Shown here: piece by piece, positions 43,555 to 54,954 of the stretch
How positions within the stretch are numbered: the first letter of the stretch is position 1
Layout of the letters: each line of letters starts with the position of its first letter
Assembly: GCA_013368375.1 (NCBI GenBank)
Contig: JAACJP010000001.1
Span: 620,001 to 684,000 of the forward strand
DNA length: 64,000 nt
From: Tricholomella constricta
Lineage: Eukaryota > Basidiomycota > Agaricomycetes > Agaricales > Lyophyllaceae
Reading direction: 5' to 3'
Made by a program: the position numbers and the translations under genes
Notes under the pieces: model-generated
The model's database searches: none
What the model saw: the letters and a program-made list of their open reading frames with translations, nothing else
What the model was told of the DNA's origin: nothing

Positions 43555-46077
43555 TTAACCGCTCTTATACTTGACGAGACTTGTCTGGCCGCCCTCTGAA
43601 CAGACGATGAGATGTGACTGTTTGAAAACCACCTGAGCTATCTTATGTCCTTGGTAAATCGTAGCCTGGATATAGTCTTCAATCTAACATTCAGCCAGCG
43701 AAAAAGTATGGACCTACTGTAACTGGTGCTGATTTGACGTTGCGTAAATCCCACAAACGGATGGACCCATCTCGTGAGCCACATACGAACAAATCAGACG
43801 ATGTGGCGCCTGTGAATACTTCAGAATTTAAAGATGACGACGTCGTTATCTGTTAACCTTTGACAAATCTCCCATGAACTTTGTCGGTGTTGTAACCAAA
43901 GCGTAAGATGGGCGATTCCGGGGCACGTCTATGATCTCGAACTTCAAACTGGAGTTCGCGGTGAGCGATCTATGAGGTTGTTTCCAGTAAGTAATTTTTA
44001 CAACTGAATGTCAAGATTTTTTACCTCCAGCAAAGTGCAAAATGGAGATGTGGTAGAATGGAGGTGATACGTCGCGTTTGATGGTCTCAGTGTATTGACA
44101 ACACGCTCTGATGACAAGTCCCAGATGTGCACGTTGCAGTCCGCCCCAGCCGAGACCAGCTTGTGACTGGTGTCGCGAATCGCCAGCAGAGACTGCACCT
44201 GAGATGTGTGTTTGATCGCCAACGGCCGAGGCGAGGCAGATGAAAGATCGGACTCGACCTTCCAAAGATGAACAACGTGGTCGTAACCTCCTGTTGCAAA
44301 CTGTAGATGCTGCATCATTGAAGTCACGGCGCTCACACCGCCTTTCTTGGCAGAGTTCCAAGGTCTAGGCAAACGCCGAGTCTCAGACTATACGTCCTAA
44401 TCTTAGTCTAGCATCGATGGAGAATCAATTATTCAGCGCACCTGATTCGTGTCATGTCGTGTGCGACGCCACGACAATTGTTCTTTACTGCGCGCATGCC
44501 CGAATATTGTGATGTATTCATTGCCTGTTCGCAAGAGACAGGCATCGTCGATTGACTCCCCAAGCGTTATCGTCTTGAGGGTCCGTTGGTGTCTTAAAAG
44601 GTTGAGATAAGAGCTGTGCATCGATGATCCTAACGTACCTGAGGGGAGCGGTGCCAATTACGTCGACAGAACCACGCATAGACACAGCCAAAGCAGACGC
44701 AGAGCCTAATTCCAGGATGCGACGAATCTTGTCGGACTGTTGTAAGGGAAGTTGAATGAACGGGTCGTCGTGGGTCAATTCATGCTGATAAGATGGTTCA
44801 TTGTTGGTGCAGCTCTCCTGAATGTCGATTTCGTGGTTAAACGAGGCCTGTGCGCGCGCTGTGCTAGTTGATGGTAAGTGGTCATTTGCCTTGGTGGCCG
44901 GCGGCACAGGGAGAGATTCTTTAGCAAGTTCTGGGTATTCTGAAATCATGGAGGCTATTTCGTCTGTCAGGACCGAGCGTTCAACTGCCTCTCTTGAAGG
45001 CCAAAGCGACGCAGGTGGTGCGGTAGTCGAAGACGAAGTTTCAAAAGCAATAGGCCCTCCATCACCTTCGGAAGACATATAAAACACTCCAGATTGAAAG
45101 ACACGTAAAGGTTCAAGAGGCTCAGGGGTCTCCATCCGAGTAGGTCTTGTAATCTCTAGCGGACTGCGACACCTGAGATAGGGTACATGATCCTGTAAGT
45201 TCGGTATACGGGTTAATCCGCACAAGACAACGTATATTGACGCACGATCTGTATCGGCGACGAGGGCACTGACAAGTCTTGATAGTCACCTGGCTCATCC
45301 ACATTTTCTACTATGATGATCTCTTCATTTATGTGGCTCGGATTGATGCTGGAATCGGAGGTAGGAACATAGTCGATTGCGCATGGGGCTGGCAAAGAAG
45401 GAGTCGGCCATTAACAACAAGTGTATTGAGGATACGGTCGTACCAGGTGCTGGTCCACTTTTTTCTTCTGTAGGGACTTCACGCCTTTTCGCGGAGCGGG
45501 GATCAGGATCGTTGCCAACGATAAACCGAGCACAATCATGACGGTAACCGCCAAACTGAAGTTGGACACCTGCCTTCGCAGAAAGCTGTTGAACCTGAAG
45601 GGCTTGCCATTCTTTTCTTAAGCGTTGGCAGTCTGGCGCCCCTTTCCTGCATTCGGGAGGAATATCGACGAGCAACTCTAGAGGTTCGGGTTCATGCAAA
45701 GCTTTTCGCTTGCCGAATTTTCGTGGAATACAAGGCGTTTTAGGTAGATATATGTTTGCTGATTCATCTCGGGAGTGTGGTTCTGTATTAGGTTGGTGGT
45801 CCGTCCGCCTGCGTTTCGCGTATGGGCCGTCGTAAGAAGGGCGTGAACGTCTCGATGAATGTGTATACTGCTGGTGGTGATACGATGATACAAAAGGATA
45901 GGTTCCTGTTTGTGAGCCATTTAGTGGCTTGTTATTGTGATACCGTGTCGTGAAATGTCCATATCCGCCGCGTTGAAAGCCTCTACCCCTGCCAATCGCT
46001 TGGGTGGAGCGGATAATTGGGACAGCGCCTCCCTTCCGATTGGACGGCCGTTCATTGGGTTGTGCATCTTCATACAT
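43555..46077 (-). CDS. WD40-repeat protein with RGG/basic N-terminus
   Basis: The start is MYEDAQPNERPSNRKGG; an in-frame stop lies just upstream. The N-terminal region (about 240 aa) is basic with GRGRGFQRGGYG and a nuclear-type AKRRRTD. It also has PPECRKGAPDCQRLRKEWQA and RHDCARFIVGNDPDPRS, possibly a conserved motif. Further exons are acidic/Ser-rich. The C-terminal half carries WD repeats: QFATGGYDHVVHLWKVE, HKLVSAGADCNVHIWDLSSE, LFVCGSRDGSIRLWDLRNVK and a final KIAQVVFKQSHLIVCSEGGQ. It ends SLVKYKSG. Basic N-terminus plus beta-propeller suggests a nuclear or RNA-linked scaffold; no specific orthologue was recognised. Confidence 0.75.
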
Positions 46078-46401
46078 AGCATGGGTGTAAGGATTAAGTT
46101 AGAATCCAAAAGAGTCTTTCCGACCAATTTAACGCTTGTTTGTCTTTGTCGTCGAGTGACTATAGCCCTCTTGATATCAAGTTCTCCTGCCCTTGTCTCT
46201 CTGCCTATACCACGGCATATGCATTACTTTAGATACAACCTGCATACTCCAGGTGACCTCACAGTTTGCTCTGAATCACTCCAATTCGAGGCTACCACTA
46301 CTCTCATGCATCCGCCAGCATCTAGGCGCACCACTTCCATGGTTTTCGAGGACATGCTTTTGAGTCACAAGGGAATCCCCTTCTAGGAACGCCCTGAACT
46401 C

Positions 46402-47903
46402 GTGGACAGTATGGAATCCCTGCATCATGGCCTCAATAGAAATGTTTATCAGGACTCCAGCGACAATGAGGGTGACAGCGCAAGTTCGTCATCTCCACCG
46501 TCATCTCGACTTTGTCTTCCAGGTCCTACACCTCCGTCATTCGCGGCGTCGCCACTCGGTAGAGGCATTGAGGAGGACTGTCGAGACGATCAGTTCAGAC
46601 TCGGGCTCATGCTTAAAAAGTAATGAACAGCGGAGGAGAATATGAAACCGAAGTATGGCCTTTAACTGCGAATCAGCAGGAGTTTGATTGGAAAACCTGC
46701 CCAATCTTGGTGCGAGATGCCGTGATCTATGAGATGTGGGAAAACAGCGTAGTGCACATCCGACCGTCCTCCACGAAGACCTCTCGGATGTTACACAATG
46801 CTCCGCAATCGGCCCAGGCATCTCGTTCCAGAGCAGTGGCCTCCGGTAAGCAGCATCACAATGCATGCCGATGCACAACTCTTTCAGCGAAAAAAGAGGT
46901 GTGCCCTGGTGTGCCGACGCAACATAAAACAACTTTACTGCCTTGATCTTTCACTCAGGCTTGAAGTATCGGCGTTTCCCCTGCCATATACTGGGCCTTT
47001 TACTGAGCCTTATCAGATCGATGACCTTCTGACAGAAGGTCATCGACGCTTGTGTGATCCACGACACCGTCGTGGTTGGCTATGACGATGGTCCTCATCA
47101 GGTGTTCCACATATCGCTCATCAAGGCATGTCAATCTCGCAAGGCAAACCTTGAAGCCATGCTAATCACGCCTGTTACAGGACTCAGACCTCTGTATGAT
47201 TGACCTAGACCTATATACGCATCGCCCGAACAACGAGGTCAATTCAGTCAAACTCCACAAGGTAGCCGCTCTGCCGAGCTGCCTCGCGCCTGCCCGATCT
47301 CGTGACGACGTGATATGTTTCTTCACTGTAGTACGTCAAATCGATAAAACGGTGGACGGTCCGTGACCTGAATATCGAAACCAGCACGATAACTCGTTGC
47401 CTGACAGTACCTTATGCTATTGGTACCCGTGATCGAAAAGTATTTTACGGCTCTGGAGCAAATTGTCAGATTTGGATCTCGACCATCCTCAGTCGACCAA
47501 CGGTTGTGGATTTCACGAAGAAATTTGTCAAATTCACACGTGCATCATCCCCACAGACAAGATATTTCGATCTAAGAAGTACAGTCTTCCCGCGAACCCT
47601 GAAGGGCAATGACGTCGACCTCATTTTCTCAAGGTTTGTCTTGATGAACAGATTTTGGTCTTTGATGACCGAACGATTCGAAAAAAATGCAGACGTGAAG
47701 TTCGGATGGGCGTGTCTGCATTTTGGATTGCAGGAATGGCGAGGTAAGCGTCATCTCGTCCACGAATATAATTGAGATTCAGAACCGACGATCATGATGA
47801 GTGCCCTACGAGCAGAAATATTCCCTGCAGCCATATCAGCGTCAGAGATCATTTCGGTAAAGCATTCTTGAATATCCTCGGTTTTCAGGGAAACCTGCTC
47901 TGA
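46402..47903 (+). CDS. Probable multi-exon gene, unknown function
   Basis: A Ser-rich first exon (MDSMESLHHGLNRNVYQDSS, then SSSSPPSSRLCLPGPTPPSF) is followed by RNIKQLYCLDLSLRLEVSAF, VIDACVIHDTVVVGYDDGPH, QVFHISLIK, DSDLCMIDLDLYTHRPNNEV, and a C-terminus VFDDRTIRKKCRREVRMGVS, AFWIAGMARTDDHDECPTSR, FGKAFLNILGFQGNLL. The stop is at 47901-47903. The last two exons join cleanly. Some middle joins (about 46620-46960 and 47380-47640) could not be settled. VVVGYDDGPHQV has a WD-repeat look. The start is uncertain and could lie upstream near 46219. Confidence 0.45.
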
Positions 47904-48017
47904 TGTTCATGTTGATTGATACTGTCCGTCCCCTGGAAGTAAACATGCTTTCGGAATGTGAACTGCAACTGATCATACCAGAGACAGTTGAGTCCGACAT
48001 GAATTCTACGGAAGTAG

Positions 48018-50185
48018 CTAGTTAGACTTCGACCAGCCTCCCAATTCCACAACGAAAGCCACAGCGAGCTTGGAGAACTGGAGCATGTGAGAGAAGCTGA
48101 ACTCATCGGAAATATCGATGCGGCTAAGTCAAGTTAAGTTTGAGACAGGTACAGAATGTTATTAATAACTTACTCGTTGGCAGAGTGAATATGCTTGTTC
48201 GAATTTTCGAACGAACTCTCTAGATGTAACTTATGATGTGAGAACTTATCCGCGATGAGTAGTTGAAGTATCCTGACCGATGGTGAAAGATGACGGATAG
48301 CCGGCCTTCATCCACGAGGCGCTGCAATTTTAGTAAATTCATGAGCATGTGTTCGGCTGGAACATAGAGGGTCTCAACTGATCACTGCAGGCGTAACCGC
48401 ATTTAGTCTGCAACAGAATAATGGGGGTTAAAAAAAAACATGCATTTTCGATCAGAAAATTTGCCTTGCCTCGATGTAGGGGATATCAAGGTACAGATCA
48501 ACCAGCGCTTTATTGAATTTTGTAACGCTAAATGAACACAGTTAGTAATTACCGAAGGAGACACTGAAACTTCAACACATACCCTGCATCAGTATAATCG
48601 GTGATAATTCCGACTTCTTCTCGAGTTCCTCGCTGATAAGATTAGTTTCTCCGAACAATACTTGGATTGGGATGGGACATTAATCACCTTGACCCAAGCT
48701 GTCATATCGAACTAGTTTTTCGTCAGCAGGCGCTGTAAGGAGCTAAAAACAAAAGTACTTGGCTCATGGCGACCACGTTCACTGAACGAGCCTCATAGTC
48801 CAGGGCAACAGCCTGTGAGCCCAGTAGACCTCCTTCCTAGATCGCAGTTAGTATGAATCCGTTCCGTGTACTGATCAAGATGCTTACTTCAGCAGAGTAC
48901 CAATGGAATTCCACGGTGCGTTCGGGGTGGAAGTCGGCTGCAATCAATGCACGATAGGATTCCAAGATCGTAACGCTTCCAGAGCCATCATCTGCAGGGC
49001 CAGCGTCAGCACTGGTCGGTAATAAGGAAACAATCAGCCACACCATCTGCGCCTGTATACGTCCACAATCAGACGACATGGAGGCAGAAGAAGTATATAT
49101 CACATACCAGGTGCAGGAAGGAACGGCCACATGTTGGTGCTGCCCGAGTTAGAAAGCAAATGTCACAATGGTGGTCATGGGATTCAGAGTTCGCATTTCA
49201 CCTGTCTTGGTGGGCGCCGACAATGATAACTCCGTCGTCGGTAGTCGATGAGCCATTGATCCTGACGATCTACAGCTGAAGGTAAGGTAAGTTAAAAAGC
49301 GTGGTCAAATGGACAGACAATGGAATTCTGGCCCCAGGAATGAAGGAATTCAGAATGGGAGATCAGCTTTCGAAGAGATTTCGATGCTGATTCGTTGGTG
49401 ATCTGTCAGTATTGATGTTCAGCTGCGCACCACACCCAGAACTATTGAGTACAACCTCTCGAATACGGGAAAGAAGCCATTGTTGACTTTGTTTCCCAGT
49501 CTAAGACAGTCAGATCAAATAAAGACACACTGATAGAAGAAGAGCATTTACGTCACTACGGTAATCTGTGGGGTCAAGTCACATCAGGGCAACGACAGAG
49601 AAGGGAACAGATATTAAAGTACGTCTGGTGCGAAAACTGGAGAATTTCTCGAGGTTCTCCTTTGGACCCTTAGTGGAGAGCGTCTTCAGAATCGGCCTGA
49701 CTTTCTCTGTGGCGTTCGGTGATGGGAACTTAGCTGGATTGTCCGTGTGTAAGCACTTTGCACATATAAGGAGAAAGAAGGCAGACATACCCTTGTCCTG
49801 CAGCCTCAAATGGGTCGATGTTCCTAAGGCTTGCGTGTCTGTGCTGTGGATGTGGTGGTGCGTAAGCGATGTCCGAACTCAAGAATAAGCTAAGCTAAGT
49901 TCACATGTCGAAAAACTTGACGCCTTGTGCTTTCATTTGGATCTTTTCAATGACGTGTCACGTTCAATCCCGAGACTCAATAGGGTGAGTGATACGTACC
50001 TTCTCCAGCTCGGACACCCAGACAGGTATTTCGCCCTCAGTTTGTATAAGCCGTTGAGCATTTAGATCTAAGGTGAATCCGGGATAGCTGTTCATGAGTC
50101 CATCCCCGAAAGGAGCCTGCGCGTCGAAGAATGGACTCGCAATAGCAATGCATGCAAGCGACAGCAGAATTGAGAAGGACTTCAT
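48018..50185 (-). CDS. Secreted M28 leucine aminopeptidase
   Basis: This di-zinc exopeptidase of family M28 (fungal LAP1 type) removes N-terminal residues outside the cell or in the vacuole. It starts MKSFSILLSLACIAIASPFF (signal peptide). The propeptide-like part has LDLNAQRLIQTEGEIPVWVS. Metal-site blocks are present: VIIVGAHQDR (His), GPADDGSGSVTILESYRALI (Asp), EFHWYSAEE (Glu), FDMTAW (Asp) and KCGYACSDHASWMKAGYPSS (His, with the disulphide pair). It ends FVVELGGWSKSN. About a dozen short introns occur, several with small exons of 40-60 nt. All key residues are kept. Confidence 0.9.
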
Positions 50186-50329
50186 AGTGAAGTGGCAAGG
50201 AGGTGCACGTAAGTAACCAAGTTGAACTTACGGGTCTGCGCAAACCGCGTAACCGATCAGGTCATGTGATCCGTGTTCGTAAATTCTCTTTCTCCTCCTT
50301 TGCCCGCAGCTTTCAACAACTTCTTCGTG

Positions 50330-50839
50330 ATGTCGAAGGCTGCATTGAAAGCGAGAGCGCAGGTTGTAGTGCGTCTTTCTCTCGTAACGTCTACACGTTC
50401 TCCACTAACGGTTTATGGTCGTATTGCGCAGCGTTTGCTCATTCCGGCTGGGAAGGCTGCACCAACGCCACCCGTTGGCCCCGCTCTTGGTGCTCGTGGT
50501 GTCAAATCTATGGATTTCTGTAAAGAGTTTAACGCCAAAACCGCACACATAGAGCAGGGTGTGCCTACCCCCACCCTCATTACCGTTCAGCCCGACCGTT
50601 CCTTCACTTTCCTCACTAAATCCCCACCAGCCTCTTATTTCCTGAAGAAGGCAGCTGGTATCGAGAAAGGGACTGGAAAACCAGGACATGAAACTACCGG
50701 GACGATCAGCCTCAAACACGTGTATGAGATTGCGAAGATTAAATCGACAGATGAGCATATGAAGCATCTTCCGCTAGAATCCATCGCCAGAATGGTCGTT
50801 GGTAGCGCTAGGAGCTTGGGAGTGCAGGTCGTTCCGTGA
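50330..50839 (+). CDS. MRPL11: Mitochondrial large-subunit ribosomal protein uL11m
   Basis: This protein forms the GTPase-associated stalk base of the mitoribosome. The body is unmistakable: LIPAGKAAPTPPVGPALGAR, GVKSMDFCKEFNAKTAHIEQ, TPTLITVQPDRSFTFLTKSP, PPASYFLKKAAGIEKGTGKP, and a C-terminus ESIARMVVGSARSLGVQVVP. Between MSKAALKARAQ and RLLIPAG lies a 69-nt segment (50363-50431) with donor, CTAAC branch-like site and AG acceptor, which is also open in frame. Spliced length is 146 aa; unspliced, 169 aa. An upstream in-frame ATG at 50273 exists, but 50330 fits the family start. Confidence 0.93.
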   Translation: MSKAALKARAQVVVRLSLVTSTRSPLTVYGRIAQRLLIPAGKAAPTPPVGPALGARGVKSMDFCKEFNAKTAHIEQGVPTPTLITVQPDRSFTFLTKSPPASYFLKKAAGIEKGTGKPGHETTGTISLKHVYEIAKIKSTDEHMKHLPLESIARMVVGSARSLGVQVVP

Positions 50840-51964
50840 GCCGTGTCCCGTGAGTGGAGTGACGCTCTACCCTCTTCTCTCCCGTGCTGATCGCGTTAGT
50901 GGGTCAGTATCTAGCCTTGACCATTATCCTTTCATTATCGGTACCCGTGTAAAATTAGCTGTATCCCATCCTAATGCCAAGTATTTACCCTCTACCCCGA
51001 ATTCAGGAATCAAGAAACAACTGTGCTTCGTGCCCACTTGTCAAATGACAACGGTTTTGCGCTGCATGTCCCGATGGCTTTATAAACAGCCCGGCCTTTT
51101 CCTAGAGAGGGTTATTTAAGGTTTCACCATTGGACTGAAGTCACTCCATACTGGATCTCCGATGGCAGGACAAATGCCAGTATCTGTAGTTCCCAAATTC
51201 CTGCGCCGTCGACTGTTACCGACATTGCCATTTGGGTGTGAAGACTGTCACCCTCGACTAGGCAGAATTCTAAAAAGAGATCTCGAGTGCGACGGGTCAT
51301 TAAAGCTACCTTATCTTGCAGATACTTGAGCCGAAAACAGGTAGCCCGACACGATGTGGAACCTTGTCCCGAATCCCGGATACAGGATGCACGTTGGAAG
51401 CCTCCCTTTTTTTTTGTGGGCCCTTGCCTCGCGACCCAACTGCCTAATGAAGCAGCCTCGTGCATGTCAAGAAAACTTCACGAAATCGCTTGATGTCTCA
51501 ATGGAATGATACGGTATCTTCTTTCTCATGGATTTACGGTGCGTATGTCGTTTGAATGTGTAACTCTTGAAAGGAGAAATGTCAGGAAGAACTCAGTCTT
51601 TGTTTTTTATTTATTTCGCTGATAAAATGATCTGACAAAAGTTCGCGCGTTTCGGCCTTTCAACTCATGGCTCTTCTCGATCATCCTTGCCTCGACCTTT
51701 ACTGCTAAAACTGTGCTCCACTGACCAAGGCTTACCATGAGCCCTTCCTTCTCCATCGACACGTTTCTGTCATACTCGGCCTTTATCTTTTTGCCAGATG
51801 TCCACGTTTCCGATCGATTCTAGGATCATCAATCTAACAAGAAAGTACCACAAGTCGACCACAATCCTCCAAATCCGTCGGTTACAAGCCTTGGGATGAT
51901 TTAAAAACCAAGAGTTCTCAGCTGGATTGTACCAGCTCCTCACCCGGAACCAAACCCCCCAGTC
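50840..51964. other. Long intergenic region without supported genes
   Basis: About 1.1 kb holds only short, non-protein-like frames on both strands. A T-run occurs at 51408-51416. I see no tRNA or structured RNA. Confidence 0.4.
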
Positions 51965-52784
51965 ATGACTACCGCATCCAATGACGTTCTCTCCTGGACA
52001 AATCAAGATCCACGAGAAAGTCAGCTCTTCAACTCCTGGGGTGTACTTTACCGCTTGCAGGTGTGCTTCTTCTCTATGCCTCTTCATCGTCATTGATATT
52101 CACCGTTCATCTTTAGACTTCCGTAGGCAATGGTGGACAGAGTGTCACCACTCTGTGGCGGGCCATCCGTCCTAATAAAGAAGACCGAGTGGCGAGACTT
52201 GAATGGTCTAACAGCGGCGGTCTCGGACGCGTCATAATGGGCAAAGTGCCTTCGTTACATCTCGTTGCCTCTAAACACGCCTAATACATCGCATCCTATA
52301 GAATACACTACCGATGGCCGACTTAGTTATCCCGGATCCTCATCAGAACGTGAGTTCCGCACAAGTAACCGCAGGTCTTGAATTGAATTTTCCATCTAGG
52401 GTGTGCGTTTTTTCAACGGTCCTGATGGCCAGCAATACCGGTGGCGGCCGAGCACGACGAATCACGATATCCTGGTATGATTGTTGAACTATCTCGACGC
52501 GCAGACCGCCAGCTGACGCACTTCTGTTCCAGCTTCAAGATCACAACGGCACAGTTATCGCGTTCTTCCGCCCCACACGGCCAACGCGTTACCAGATCGG
52601 CGACGTGTTTGGCGAGCTGCACTTCATCCGCACTGCTGGTGCGGGTACAGTGGTACGTTGCCTCCGCTCTATCGACTTATCGATCCCCATAACTTTTCTC
52701 CATCGGCAGATGCATCCGCCAATAATGGACACCGTGGTGGTAACATCCATGCTCTATCGTTTCTGTGCGCAATGGAACCTTTGA
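51965..52784 (+). CDS. DUF6593 family protein (copy 1)
   Basis: Six exons give about 165 aa: MTTASNDVLSWTNQDPRESQ, LFNSWGVLYRLQTSVGNGGQ, TTLWRAIRPNKEDRVARLEW, GLGRVIMGKNTLPMADLVIP, GVRFFNGPDGQQYRWRPSTT, LQDHNGTVIAFFRPTRPTRY and MDTVVVTSMLYRFCAQWNL. The pattern of strand-rich repeats with RWRP and the late hydrophobic VVVTSMLY segment is that of the basidiomycete-specific DUF6593 family, whose function is unknown. The frame is intact. Confidence 0.75.
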
Positions 52785-53202
52785 TCGTCAAAAACCATGT
52801 ACATACAGCTTCCGTCGGCGGCGGCATTGTCGCCTCCTTGTACCATACATTTTTAATTATCTCGCCACTCAGGGAAATGAAAACATGATTGATGACCAGG
52901 GTTGATCCCAGTTGATCCTTCGAGGGCTTTTTCGTCAAGTAAACTCCTTGAGGATGCGCAGGGCCGTGATGCATTGCAGATGACGCAGCCGATAACATTC
53001 GGACCAGACCCATCCAGTGATTTGCTAGATCGATGGCAAGCAGCTCAAGCAGGAGAAAACCTTCATCGAGATTATCCTGAGCTCACGTGAAACGAAAGCG
53101 AGGCAGGACAGTTGAAATACTGAACACGATGCAGTCGACATTACAGGTACAACAGCCAAGGAGTGATCATCACCGGACCCACCCAGCACCTCGCCGTCCT
53201 GC
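52785..53202. other. Convergent intergenic region
   Basis: No gene is supported in these 418 nt. Short open frames are antisense to 3' UTR sequence. Confidence 0.4.
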
Positions 53203-54549
53203 CTACAATTTCACCTTCATCTCAGCTTCCTGTCCTTCTGATTGAACCACATCAAGAATCTCGTCCACAGTGCGCAGGACCCACTCCGTCCCCTCGTCAC
53301 TCGCAAGCCACGCGTCTTCCGCAGACAGGCCCTCGACGTACCGGGCCTTGAGCAGTCCAAATGTGTGGCTGATGAGCTGGGGCCCCACTCTGCCTTCTGC
53401 GCGGAGTGCCGCGATCCCAACCACGGAACCTAACGTGCGGCTGAGGTTGCCCTGATCGGGATCAGCGAGGCTACTTGCGTCAGCGAATGCCTTGGTTGCC
53501 CCAGGCAGGGGGCAAAGCACCGAGCCATAGCTCTGGATGATGAAAGCTGCAATGCAACGAGGACACGGATGAGCACGAGATCTTGGACTGGGAGGGGGCG
53601 TGCCCGTGCATCAGATAAGTGGTGGCACGATGGAGGTCGATGACTCAGATCGGCCGATGAGGCAGGGGTTCTCAGCACCGTGCAGGTATCGCCCCCACGC
53701 CAGAATTGGAAGGAAAATGTCAGATGGGAGGAAACGTGGTACGCACATATGAAGTCCGGGTGATATGCGGCAAGTTTGTCGTGGAGTTTATCTGCATGAG
53801 GCGCGTAGATAGAGTTCCACAAAGCCCGGCCACGCACAACTGTCGATTCAACGTTCCCGGGCGTCGCGAATCTGTAAAAGAATCATCACGATGTTCGGAA
53901 CATTCGCATGTCAGAAGCCCATAAAACTCATTCATAGCACACACAAGGGGCGCCGAGGAAGCCTTCGGCAGGAAAATGAAAGATTTCATTCGCACCTGCG
54001 AGATTGGGTCCTTAGGGACTTCTTCACGTCGTCATCGAGCGCTTCATGCAGTGCCGCAAGGGAAAGAATGACCTAGAAAACCCGGTCTAAGTCCCTACAC
54101 GTTGACATGATGACATGGAAGACGGCACAAGTCCGCTGAAAGGAGTTGTTTGCTCACTCGAGGAACGCCCACAAAGATTGCGCTCTTCAAGGCTGACTCC
54201 CGCATAAGAGCAGCTTTGTTCACAGCGCTGGCCACGTTGACGCGAGAAGCGGGTTCGTTTGTATTGAGCCTGGTCACGAAACGGTACAGATGACCTAGGG
54301 ACGCGGGGCGATTGGCACTAAGCAAGGTGCATGTCTGCAAGCTTTCGGTCAAATTGGGAAACGGGTGTGCACGCGCGAGTTATACAATACCGTCAGCACA
54401 AGCCAACCTGTCTCTGCGTTTTTAAGCTTTGCATCGCGAGATGTTCGAGCAAAGAGGCTTTGTAGTTCAGCGAGAGGAGGACCAGGCAGTACGTTCGGAT
54501 TGCGGAGCGTCAGCAGCTGCTTGATCGCAGGGGGCATATGCTTGACCAT
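53203..54549 (-). CDS. AhpD / carboxymuconolactone decarboxylase-like protein
   Basis: Exons read MVKHMPPAIKQLLTLRNPNV, LPGPPLAELQSLFARTSRDA, KNAETGWLVLTTCTLLSANR, PASLGHLYRFVTRLNTNEPA, MRESALKSAIFVGVPRVILS, LAALHEALDDDVKKSLRTQS, RGRALWNSIYAPHADKLHDK, LAAYHPDFI, and end EILDVVQSEGQEAEMKVKL. The all-helical layout with LKSAIFVGVPRVILSLAALH resembles AhpD-like proteins found in many fungi. The catalytic CxxC of true AhpD is not visible, so a peroxidase role is doubtful. The start could also be the ATG at 54537 (MPPAIKQL). Confidence 0.6.
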
Positions 54550-54954
54550 AACGAAGAGCAAACTCGGCGTGTGTGCGTCAGGAGCAAGGACACATGTCGA
54601 CTTCCACGGGAATATACGCACAAGATACCCGCGAAGGTTGCAAACTTGCCTGCCTGTTTGGGCAAAGGAGATTTCAATGAAACGAGGGGAAATATCAAGT
54701 ACTTTTGCTCAACACTACATTTAAGGACGTGTAACTCTAGTAACCAGTACAAGCAAGGCCATCCATGGAGTGGGCAAAAGCGAACGGCCGCCAAACGCCC
54801 GCTCAGTGGGCTGCGGGTTAGAAAGTAACGCAAATTGCAGGGATTATATGTGGATGAAGTGAAGGGTATCGGGATAAATGCACAGACAGATCCAGGTAAT
54901 ATGCAATAAATCAGCGTAAGGAAGCAGGAGACCATGGGCAGTACAGGAACGGGT
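54550..54954. other. Upstream of the AhpD-like gene, 3' of GH128
   Basis: No additional gene is supported in these 405 nt. An in-frame ATG at 54621 would extend the AhpD-like protein. Confidence 0.35.

Noticed and set aside
51124..51465. 113-codon minus-strand frame after uL11m
   Set aside because: It has no recognisable motif, no upstream promoter signs and ends in sequence with no splice continuation.
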